A stretch of 64,000 nt of DNA, taken from Marinihelvus fidelis (GTDB taxonomy: Bacteria; Pseudomonadota; Gammaproteobacteria; Xanthomonadales; SZUA-36). The stretch is taken from positions 1-64,000 of the forward strand of contig NZ_VYXP01000013.1 in the NCBI RefSeq assembly GCF_008725655.1, in the 5' to 3' direction. A model generated the notes under the pieces. It was not told where the DNA came from. It made no database searches and was given only the letters and a program-made list of their open reading frames with translations. Shown piece by piece: positions 52,807 to 59,388 of this stretch; within the stretch, counting starts at the first letter, position 1, and every line of letters begins with the position of its first letter. A program made the translations under genes and the position numbers.

Positions 52807-54643
52807 CGGCCGCGTCACCCAGCATGAACTCGCGAATAGCGAAGAACGGCGGCGAGCCGGCGCCCACCAGGCGCTCGTTGAAGTCCTTGTAGTTGAACGC
52901 CGGGCCCAGCTTTTCCTTGTACTCGGCCAGGATCTGCTCGATGGCGTACTGGCCGGCGAAGTAGCTGGTCAGCTGTACCGAGCTGACCTTGGCGCGGGTG
53001 ATTTTCCCGGCGGCCTCGGCCTGCTCCTGGAAGCCCTTCTCGACCATCAGGGCCAGCGCCTCTTCCTCCGGCCAGTCGCTGCGCTGCAGCCTGATGTCGA
53101 TGATGGCGTTCATCACCGAGCGCAGCTGCATCTTGTCGTCGACCATCAGCTGGATGTCGTGGCCCCAGGGCTCGTCTGGGTAGACGGTGTAGCCCTGCTC
53201 GATCATCTGGCTGGTGATGAACGAGGCCCAGCCCTCGACCATGGCGCCGTTCCAGAATACCTTGGGGATGGTGCGCTCGGCGCGGTTGGAGTACTCCAGC
53301 TGGACGAAATGTCCGGGCACGCCCTCGTGGATGTAAACCACGGCCAGGGCGGGGCGGTTGTATTCCTTCAGGAAATCCTCGGCGCCGGCCAGCAGCGGCA
53401 GGTCCCAGAACCACACCGACTCCAGCTCCGGCTCGAACGGTGGCGCGGTGGAGATCATGGCCACGGCCACGCCTGACAGGTGCGGCGGGATGTCCTCGAT
53501 GCGCAGCTTGGACGCCGGCGGCAGGTCCATCAGCTGCTCCTCCTCGACGAAGCCGATGATGCTGTCGGCCAGCGCGTAGCTGTCGGCGATGAGCGTGTCG
53601 ACGGTGGAGCGGTCTTCGGACAGCTTGGTGAAGATGTTGCGCACCACCTGCTGGTCGTCGGTATCGGCAGCCGGCTGCACGGTGCCGGCTTTGAGCTCAT
53701 CGGCCAGGTAGTCGTCGTGGATTTTGCGGCCGACGCTGACCAGCTCGGCGCTGCGCTCGGCCATCCATGCCTCGGCGGCGGCCAGCAGTTCATCGGGGTT
53801 CAGCGGGTAGTCCAGCTGCAGGTCGTACTTGCGGTCGTACAGTTCCTTGCCCAGGCGCCACTCGCCGTCCTCGCGCGGCACCACGGTGGTCTCCAGCCAG
53901 TTGGCGAAACCCTTAATGGACTCGACCGCGGCCGCGCAGTCGGCGGTGATCGCCGCGGCCTGTTCATTAACCAGGCCCGACGACGCCAGCAACTCCGGCA
54001 GCGTCTTGTCGAACAGGGTGCCCTCGCGGGTCATGCCCTGCAGGTTGGACAACGCGATGGCCTTTTCCATCTTCGGCGGCTGCACGGTTTCCGGCGCCAG
54101 CGTGGCCTGGGCGCCTTCAACAAAGGCCGGCGTGGCTTTGCAGCGCGCCCCGAAACTCACAAGCCGGTCGTCCAGCGGCGCGTAGTCGCGCAACACCAGT
54201 CCGGAGAATGCCGAACCCAGGCTGCCAGTCCAGCTCAGCGGGTTCTCGTAGCTTTTCAGCTCCTCGGCAATCATGCGGTCCAGCGCCACGCGCTTGGTCA
54301 GGATATGCAGGTCGATCTGGTCCGGGCGCGACAGCGCGTCCTGGTCGAAGGACGCCAGCTTGCCCTGCAGAAGTTCACGCTTGGCCGCGAAGGCTGCGCG
54401 TGCCGCCGGCGTCGCATCGGGCATGCGGCGGTCGTAGTAGTACGTGTCGTCGTCACGGCCATGTACGCCGAACTGCGCCGCCCCGGTCGGGTCTTCTTCC
54501 AGCAGCAGTTCAAGGTACAGCCGGCCGAGCCGGTCGATGCTGTCTTCGGCCTGGACGCGTGCGTCCCAGCTGTCGTTGTCAGAGGCCAGCGCTGTAGTGG
54601 TCAGCGCCAGGGCGAGGAATGCGGTCGTGGTGAGTGTTTTCAT
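52799..54643 (-). CDS. DUF885 peptidase-like exported protein
   Basis: A 614-residue protein with a signal peptide (MKTLTTTAFLALALTTTALA) and the DUF885 fold, a large helical metallopeptidase-like family. The key motif YIHEGVPGHFVQ near residue 438 has the H-E-x-x-x-H arrangement that resembles a zinc site, with downstream MVEGWASFI providing a candidate third ligand Glu. Members are thought to be peptidases of the periplasm; the activity here is inferred. The small membrane gene that overlaps it may be coupled. Confidence 0.85.
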   Translation of the reverse strand: MKTLTTTAFLALALTTTALASDNDSWDARVQAEDSIDRLGRLYLELLLEEDPTGAAQFGVHGRDDDTYYYDRRMPDATPAARAAFAAKRELLQGKLASFDQDALSRPDQIDLHILTKRVALDRMIAEELKSYENPLSWTGSLGSAFSGLVLRDYAPLDDRLVSFGARCKATPAFVEGAQATLAPETVQPPKMEKAIALSNLQGMTREGTLFDKTLPELLASSGLVNEQAAAITADCAAAVESIKGFANWLETTVVPREDGEWRLGKELYDRKYDLQLDYPLNPDELLAAAEAWMAERSAELVSVGRKIHDDYLADELKAGTVQPAADTDDQQVVRNIFTKLSEDRSTVDTLIADSYALADSIIGFVEEEQLMDLPPASKLRIEDIPPHLSGVAVAMISTAPPFEPELESVWFWDLPLLAGAEDFLKEYNRPALAVVYIHEGVPGHFVQLEYSNRAERTIPKVFWNGAMVEGWASFITSQMIEQGYTVYPDEPWGHDIQLMVDDKMQLRSVMNAIIDIRLQRSDWPEEEALALMVEKGFQEQAEAAGKITRAKVSSVQLTSYFAGQYAIEQILAEYKEKLGPAFNYKDFNERLVGAGSPPFFAIREFMLGDAADD

Positions 54644-54679
54644 CGCTTGAGTATAGTCCCGTGCAGGCCCGGCTTGCGT

Positions 54680-55237
54680 TTACTGTTCCGCCAGGTGTTT
54701 CAACGTGCTGAGAAAACCGTCCCGGAATGTTTTTCGGCGCTGTTCAGCGAACGCCGTGGATTCACGCTTGGCGCGTTGCGGGCTCTCAACATCATCGACT
54801 TGGATGTACACCCGGTTCATGAAGATCGATACCAGCGTGCCGTCGCCCGTTGCCATGACCGAGACCATCGCGGTGCCCTGCGAGTGCTCGCCGTTTTCCT
54901 CAACCGGCAGGTTGGCCAGCAGAATCATGCGATCCGGGATGACTTTGACGACTTCCATGACGTTATCGCCATAGAGCGTGACGCGCCGCCCCTCCACCGC
55001 CGTGCCCGTGGGTGAATCCTCACTCGCCATCCAGGGCATCCAGGTGCCCAGCTCTACGACATGCAGCCAGGTCTCGTCGACAGGCCGGTCGATTAACACC
55101 TCGAAATGGTCGGTGTAGTAGTAGGCGCTGGCGCCATCGGTTTCGAGGGCCGAGACCTGTGCGGCGGAGGGCGGTGGCCAGGCCAGCACGAGAAGCAGCA
55201 AGCAGGGCAGGGTGAGCAGGGGTTTTCTGGTGTTCAG
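54680..55237 (-). CDS. Exported SRPBCC-fold protein, probable CTG start
   Basis: A 185-residue protein. An ordinary start codon appears only at TTG 55201, inside the hydrophobic core of the signal peptide. Beginning at CTG 55237 gives (L/M)NTRKPLLTLPCLLLLVLAW and a normal signal peptide ending PSAAQ, with AGGAG seven bases upstream; this CTG overlaps the upstream gene's TGA as CTGA. The mature part is a SRPBCC/polyketide-cyclase-like barrel: YTDHFEVLIDRPVDETWLHV and ILLANLPVEENGEH. It may bind a lipid or hydrophobic ligand. Confidence 0.65.
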   Translation of the reverse strand: MNTRKPLLTLPCLLLLVLAWPPPSAAQVSALETDGASAYYYTDHFEVLIDRPVDETWLHVVELGTWMPWMASEDSPTGTAVEGRRVTLYGDNVMEVVKVIPDRMILLANLPVEENGEHSQGTAMVSVMATGDGTLVSIFMNRVYIQVDDVESPQRAKRESTAFAEQRRKTFRDGFLSTLKHLAEQ

Positions 55238-55614
55238 GGCAAGTCTCCTGTGAAAGACCTCAATTCCAGCTGGAATTCAGTCGCCATTGCGATGGGCTGT
55301 TTTGAGCGACCACCGGTTTTCTCCAGCCTGACGATGCCGTAGTTACACATGGTCTTGAGCGTCCTGGACACATTACCCTGCGCACGGTTTGTCAGCACGG
55401 CAAGTTCCGTGACGGACCCGGGTTTCCGATCCTTAATGGTCTTGAGTAACGCGATGTTCTGCTCACTCAAGACCTTTGCCGCCGTTTCAATGGACGGCAT
55501 CCAGACCTTCGGGTCCGTGGGACGTGGTTCGAGCTCGCCGCGCGCGATCGCAATGGTGCGGGCCTTGTAGGCTTGCCACGAAATGATGCCGATCTTCATT
55601 GTCTTACCGGGCAT
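55234..55614 (-). CDS. HVO_A0114-type winged-helix regulator (antitoxin-like)
   Basis: A 126-residue DNA-binding protein: after KIGIISWQAYKARTIAIARGE comes a MarR-like winged helix, SVTELAVLTNRAQGNVSRTLKTM and YGIVRLEKTGGRSKQP. This family usually acts as antitoxin beside a TumE-type toxin encoded just upstream. ATG 55614 overlaps the end of an upstream toxin remnant by 11 bases; ATG 55599 is the alternative. Its stop overlaps the CTG start of the SRPBCC gene. Confidence 0.7.
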   Translation of the reverse strand: MPGKTMKIGIISWQAYKARTIAIARGELEPRPTDPKVWMPSIETAAKVLSEQNIALLKTIKDRKPGSVTELAVLTNRAQGNVSRTLKTMCNYGIVRLEKTGGRSKQPIAMATEFQLELRSFTGDLP

Positions 55615-55735
55615 TTTCGAGCCACCTGTCGACGTCTGCGTAAAAATCTTCCAGGAGCCTGGCGGCATCCACGTAACGGTACGGCGTAATCCGGTCACAC
55701 CGATGCCTGTGATCCCATTCAACGCGCCGGATGCA
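55604..55735 (-). pseudogene. C-terminal remnant of a TumE-like toxin
   Basis: In the frame ending at TAA 55604, about 43 codons read ...WDHRHRC..TPYRYVDAARLLEDFYADV..W, matching the C-terminal end of TumE-type toxins (DHRH...PYRF...LLADF.ADV). An in-frame TAA stands directly upstream and no start codon is present, so the N-terminal half is missing. Recognition is from memory of the family pattern. Confidence 0.5.
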
Positions 55736-55740
55736 TTAAA

Positions 55741-55757
55741 ATATCAGATGATGATAT
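55741..55757. promoter_or_regulatory. Inverted repeat upstream of the antitoxin remnant operon
   Basis: ATATCA (55741-55746) and TGATAT (55752-55757) form a dyad with a GATGA spacer, in an AT-rich stretch just ahead of the toxin remnant. It looks like the old operator of the toxin-antitoxin operon. The rest of the gap to 55924 has no supported gene. Confidence 0.45.
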
Positions 55758-55924
55758 GTATGGAAAGGGCCGGCTTCGGATGGGTGGTTTTGAGTTTTGG
55801 TGGTCACCCCGCTGTTGTAGCGAAGGTCAGGGCGCCCGGGTATCAGCAAAAGGCGATCGTTTCTGTCGTCAATCGTCCCATGCTGCGTCTTAGTCCAGCA
55901 ATGTGATGACGGGAGGCTTCCGTG

Positions 55925-56407
55925 TCAGTGCCGACTGTCCAGGTAGTCGATCATCAGCATCAGGAAGAAATACGCCGGAATGCCCACGCACCACAGCAAT
56001 CCGAGCAGGTAAATCTCTTGCGCGTACGGCAACAGGAAGCCCAGGCCCACGGCCAGCTTCAGGCCGATGACCGGGAACGAGGCCAGGGTAATCGCCAGCT
56101 GTAATGGTGTGTTCTTGCGAAACTGCAGCTGCCTGGCCTGGTGATTGACCAGCAGACCAAGGTGCACCAGGCCGAACAGTCCGGCTGAAATCCGCCACGC
56201 TGCGACCTCACCCAAAGGCCTGAACAGTATTTCCGGGACGAACGCGAAAATGATGGCGGACATCGTGGTGCCGAAAATGCTTAAGACCGCGACCTTCGGA
56301 AAGCGGAAATCCTTGTGGCCCAGCGCAAGGACAAGTCCCGTAACGCCCAGCATGGCGACGGCGATCTCGGCGATGGTATGGAAAGCGTCAAAAGATTCTG
56401 GGTTCAT
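55925..56407 (-). CDS. Hypothetical membrane protein
   Basis: A 160-residue protein with five hydrophobic segments (IAEIAVAMLGVTGLVLALG, VAVLSIFGTTMSAIIFAFV, and others), acidic start MNPESFDAF. No family recognised beyond a general resemblance to small proteins annotated as hypothetical in marine gammaproteobacteria. ATG 56407 starts 15 bases after the GNAT stop. Confidence 0.65.
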   Translation of the reverse strand: MNPESFDAFHTIAEIAVAMLGVTGLVLALGHKDFRFPKVAVLSIFGTTMSAIIFAFVPEILFRPLGEVAAWRISAGLFGLVHLGLLVNHQARQLQFRKNTPLQLAITLASFPVIGLKLAVGLGFLLPYAQEIYLLGLLWCVGIPAYFFLMLMIDYLDSRH

Positions 56408-56422
56408 AAGCTGTTTTCGACC

Positions 56423-56845
56423 TTAGAGAACGTCATCATCCGGCTTCAAAACCCACGCCCGCGGATTGTGCTCAAAGCCGATCTTCGGATAGAACTCATT
56501 CGCCGCCGGCGCGGCCAGCAGCACGAGCATACAACCCGGCCCCAGCGCGGCGCGCGTTTCGCGCACCAGCTGTCGGCCAATGCCGCTGGCCTGGACCGAC
56601 TTCGAAACCGCCAGGTCCGCCAGGTAGGCGACATAGCCATAATCCGTCAGCGTCCTGGAAATCCCCACCAGCTCATCCCCCGCCCAGGCCGTGATGGTCA
56701 GCGGCGCGTTCTCCATCATCTGCCGCATCACGTCCGGATCATCCGCCGGCCGCCGCTCCGCGAGCGTCGAGTTGCGGTACAGCGCGGTGAACTGCTCCAG
56801 GGTGAGCGGGGCGTCTTTTTTGTATTCGATGGGGTGGGTGGTCAT
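56423..56845 (-). CDS. GNAT N-acetyltransferase
   Basis: A 140-residue acetyltransferase. The acetyl-CoA loop is VQASGIGRQLVRETRAALG near residues 84-102 (pattern Q/R-x-x-G-x-G/A), preceded by YLADLAVSKS, and the C-terminal NEFYPKIGFEHNP is the usual beta-strand/helix end. Substrate unknown. The gene runs leftward and lies 72 bases past the addiction antitoxin. Confidence 0.85.
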   Translation of the reverse strand: MTTHPIEYKKDAPLTLEQFTALYRNSTLAERRPADDPDVMRQMMENAPLTITAWAGDELVGISRTLTDYGYVAYLADLAVSKSVQASGIGRQLVRETRAALGPGCMLVLLAAPAANEFYPKIGFEHNPRAWVLKPDDDVL

Positions 56846-56917
56846 GATTTTTTCGCGAGTTCCGACTCAGGTTTAATCACGGTTGAGCCGGTGGCTGACG
56901 CTTGTGCTAATTGAAAC

Positions 56918-57157
56918 TCAACCCGCACCGCGAACGCGGTCTCGGGCTTTTTCGAGCACGACATCCGCTGGGCTTGTTTCCGCGACGCCAGACTGCAACT
57001 CGGCATAGCGCCGTACAGCTGCTTCAAGCCATACGGACTCGAGGTTCAGCTCCGGGTCAATATCCAGATTGGCGATCAGGTCACGCAGCAACACATCGCG
57101 CTCCGAGTCGCTGAGCCCGCGAATGTCCTCTCCGATTTTGTCCAGTGTTCGCGCCAT
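56918..57157 (-). CDS. Orphan addiction-module antitoxin
   Basis: A 79-residue protein of the addiction-module antitoxin type (PF09720-like): SDSERDVLLRDLIANLD in the N-terminal helix region and ESVWLEAAVRRYAELQSG in the middle, which normally neutralises a RelE/ParE toxin encoded directly downstream. Here no full toxin follows. After the stop, a GTG frame in the expected overlapping position begins VRVEFQ like a RelE start but ends after 28 unrelated codons. Confidence 0.7.
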   Translation of the reverse strand: MARTLDKIGEDIRGLSDSERDVLLRDLIANLDIDPELNLESVWLEAAVRRYAELQSGVAETSPADVVLEKARDRVRGAG

Positions 57158-57240
57158 GGTTCATTTCCAGAACCGGTTCCGCAACATCATACCGTGAGTA
57201 TCCGGTGGTAGAGGAATGGGGATATTTACTCAGGAAGTGG

Positions 57241-57372
57241 TCACGAAAGTTCTTCCCGCAACACCCGTCTCAACGTGTCTTCATCAACCGGCTGCTGGCT
57301 CAGCGCTTGCCGAAGCGTTTGGTTGATCAGTGTCTGGTAGCCGATGCCTTCTTTCACTGGCTGGAGCGCCAT
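57241..57372 (-). CDS. Short BrnA-like antitoxin fragment
   Basis: A 43-residue frame from ATG 57372 whose core GIGYQTLINQTLRQALSQ and LRRVLREEL match the C-terminal half of the complete BrnA next door (NYQTLINDALRKHI and LRLVIREEL). The N-terminal ribbon half is lacking. It overlaps the 50-residue small protein by 19 bases. It may be a decayed duplicate or an expressed short decoy. Confidence 0.55.
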   Translation of the reverse strand: MALQPVKEGIGYQTLINQTLRQALSQQPVDEDTLRRVLREELS

Positions 57373-57506
57373 TCGGCGGATGTGCGCTTATCATTCTCGC
57401 GGCGAGCCTTGTTGCTCTCGGCCTTGGCGTCGCGCTTACGCCCCCAAAACGCACCCTGGCCCTTCTTCGCGCCGGAATGCTCGGTTTTCTTTGCCTGGTT
57501 TGCCAC
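57354..57506 (-). CDS. Small basic protein (50 residues)
   Basis: From GTG 57506, with AAGGA seven bases upstream, a very basic frame reads with motifs KKTEHSGAKKGQGAFWGRKR and ESNKARRENDKR. Similar short Gly/Lys/Arg proteins with an HSG(A/P)K...WG(R/K)...NKARR pattern occur as hypotheticals in proteobacteria, which supports translation. It begins four bases after the BrnA stop. Function unknown; DNA- or RNA-binding is plausible from composition. Confidence 0.6.
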   Translation of the reverse strand: MANQAKKTEHSGAKKGQGAFWGRKRDAKAESNKARRENDKRTSAEWRSSQ

Positions 57507-57509
57507 GAC

Positions 57510-57776
57510 TCATTCCTTCTCTTTCAAATACCGCGTGTTCCCCAGTTCCTCGCGAATCACCAAACGGAGCGTCTCCTCAAGCGGCCGCGCGGGATATTCA
57601 ATGTGCTTGCGAAGCGCATCATTGATGAGCGTCTGGTAGTTGCCGCCCCCGGCCTTGAGCACCTGCTGTTTGAAGTGCTCGATGATGTCGCCGTCCAGCC
57701 GGATGGTGATCCGCTTCTTGGCGGGATCCGGTTTCAATACCGGTCCGCGTTTGCCTCCGCTGAAATCTTCACTCAT
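57510..57776 (-). CDS. brnA: BrnA-type antitoxin
   Basis: An 88-residue ribbon-helix-helix antitoxin: KKRITIRLDGDIIEHFKQQVLKAG is the DNA-binding ribbon and helix, then NYQTLINDALRKHIE, the second helix. A longer-than-usual C-terminus carries LEETLRLVIREELGNTRYLKEKE (shown in parts). ATG 57776 overlaps the brnT stop by eight bases. It should bind BrnT and, as complex, the promoter ahead of brnT. Confidence 0.8.
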   Translation of the reverse strand: MSEDFSGGKRGPVLKPDPAKKRITIRLDGDIIEHFKQQVLKAGGGNYQTLINDALRKHIEYPARPLEETLRLVIREELGNTRYLKEKE

Positions 57777-58050
57777 GGTTTACACCCTGGTAGTACTGCT
57801 GTATCTCACTGCGGTCTGCCCTCCGGGCCGATATTAGTCGAACGGTGTCCTGATCCTCGTAAGAAAAGACAACCAGCAGAACATGCGACCCCGAATCCTT
57901 CCCCAGTGACTTGAATCGCTGCTCATCATGAAAGACATCCTCAATTGTGAGGGCATTCATGTCTTCAAGCGCGATAACGGCATCCGCAAAGTCGACTCCA
58001 TGCTTCTTCAGGTTGGACGTAGCCTTATACGGATCCCATGTAGCCTTCAT
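57769..58050 (-). CDS. brnT: BrnT-type toxin
   Basis: A 93-residue RelE-fold ribonuclease toxin. WDPYKATSNLKKHGVDFADAV is the family opening, with the catalytic set expected around DEQRFKSLGKDSG, and VRLISARRADRSEIQQYYQ closes it. It inhibits translation when free of antitoxin. ATG 58050 is at the predicted transcription start (promoter at 58056-58084), so the message would be leaderless. It is upstream of and overlaps brnA, the usual toxin-first order of this family. Confidence 0.82.
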   Translation of the reverse strand: MKATWDPYKATSNLKKHGVDFADAVIALEDMNALTIEDVFHDEQRFKSLGKDSGSHVLLVVFSYEDQDTVRLISARRADRSEIQQYYQGVNHE

Positions 58051-58055
58051 CGATA

Positions 58056-58084
58056 AATGTATGCACAGATGGTGTACATGTCAA
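58056..58084 (-). promoter_or_regulatory. Consensus promoter of brnTA
   Basis: On the minus strand TTGACA (58084-58079) and TACATT (58061-58056) are exactly 17 bases apart. The start codon of brnT begins five bases beyond the -10 box, which leaves almost no 5' leader. A partial dyad TGTA...TACA spans the spacer. The remaining gap up to 58204 shows no further gene. Confidence 0.7.
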
Positions 58085-58204
58085 CTGGGTTGGAGTTCAC
58101 GGGCAAGATGGCTGGCTGCCAGAGTAACAGGCGTACTCTGTATTTGATGTAGTACAAAACCCTGAATTCATGTAGGGAAAACTTCCTGTCGCTGGGCGTG
58201 ATCG

Positions 58205-59272
58205 CTAATGGGACTTTTCCGGAGAATCCGCCCCCCTGAACGCACTCGGCGTCATCCCAGTGATCCGCGAAAACTCCCGATTGAAGTTGGACTTACTGCT
58301 GAAGCCCGCCGCGTGCATGGCCTCGGTCACGGTGATGTCCGGCTGCGAGGCGAACAGCTTCTTGGCTTCCTCGATTCGGCGGCGATTCAGGTGGCGGGAA
58401 AAGCTCTCACCGGCTTGCTGGTTGATGGCGTTGGAGAGCTGGCGGCTGGGCACCTGCAGTTTCTTCGCCGCCTCGCCCAGGGTGATGCCGTACTCCACTT
58501 TGTACAGTTCCTGTTCCTCCAACAGTGCCTGCCATCGGTCGAAAATCTGCCGCGACTGGTCGGCGTCCAGTTCATTCCTGCGCTCATAGACCACTGACTC
58601 ACCCAGGCTGACCAGCCATTCCAGTAACGGGTAGCGCCGCAACGCGGCAAAGGCCGTGAATCCGCACACCAGCAGGAACACCACGCTCACGACCGCCAGC
58701 GCGTAGGACCGCCCCAACGGTGTGCCGCTGCGGATTTCCAGCACAATGGCCACGTCCAGCGCCACGCTGATCAGCAGGATGGTCATCAGAAAACGGATCC
58801 AGCGAAACGCGACCCGTGAATAGCCGCCCAGGTGCGCCAGGCTGCGGTGGCCGTGGCGGATGCCGTGGGCGATGACCAGCGAATACGTCGCGCAGCTGCC
58901 GATGTACATGGCGTCCACGAACCGCAGCAGCGGACTGTCCAGCGCGAACAGCACCGCGATGGTGGCCGACGGCAGCAGGTGCAGGACGTCGTAGCGCGAA
59001 AACCGGGCGTCGGGGTGTTTGACGCTGCGATAGAAAAAGTAGAAGGCGGGCCCGACCAGCAGCGCCAGCACGGGCCTCACGAACAGCATCGGCCCCAGCC
59101 AGTGGTTCAGCCGGCCGATCATCAGCAGGCTGAGCACGGCATAGAGCAGGAAGTTCAGCCCCAGCAGCCGCGAGGGCCATTTGCGCTGCGCGTCGGTGAA
59201 CAGGAAATGTCCCGCCAGCAGCAGGCAAATGGCGAACGTGGCCAGTTGGATATGGGTAATGAAGTCGGGCAT
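58205..59272 (-). CDS. AraC-family regulator with N-terminal membrane domain
   Basis: A 355-residue protein: seven hydrophobic segments over residues 5-220, then a cytosolic linker and an AraC DNA-binding domain (LGEAAKKLQVPSRQLSNAIN first HTH near 268, ITVTEAMHAAGFSSKSNFNREFSRITG second HTH near 315; in parts). This is the membrane-bound AraC type in which a membrane-embedded input controls transcription. It is divergent from the amidohydrolase gene and may control it. Confidence 0.88.
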   Translation of the reverse strand: MPDFITHIQLATFAICLLLAGHFLFTDAQRKWPSRLLGLNFLLYAVLSLLMIGRLNHWLGPMLFVRPVLALLVGPAFYFFYRSVKHPDARFSRYDVLHLLPSATIAVLFALDSPLLRFVDAMYIGSCATYSLVIAHGIRHGHRSLAHLGGYSRVAFRWIRFLMTILLISVALDVAIVLEIRSGTPLGRSYALAVVSVVFLLVCGFTAFAALRRYPLLEWLVSLGESVVYERRNELDADQSRQIFDRWQALLEEQELYKVEYGITLGEAAKKLQVPSRQLSNAINQQAGESFSRHLNRRRIEEAKKLFASQPDITVTEAMHAAGFSSKSNFNREFSRITGMTPSAFRGADSPEKSH

Positions 59273-59388
59273 GCGGCTAATTTGACGGATTCAGCGTCCT
59301 CGAACGCGTTTCAGGACGCCTCCGGCACCCGAAAGTTACATGATCCAGGCCGAAACGACCGATAGTCACAGCGTCTGAAGGAGCAATT

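Noticed and set aside
57145-57914. Plus-strand frames of 164 and 194 codons
   Set aside because: They run antisense to brnA, brnT and the small basic protein, which have motifs and proper overlaps.
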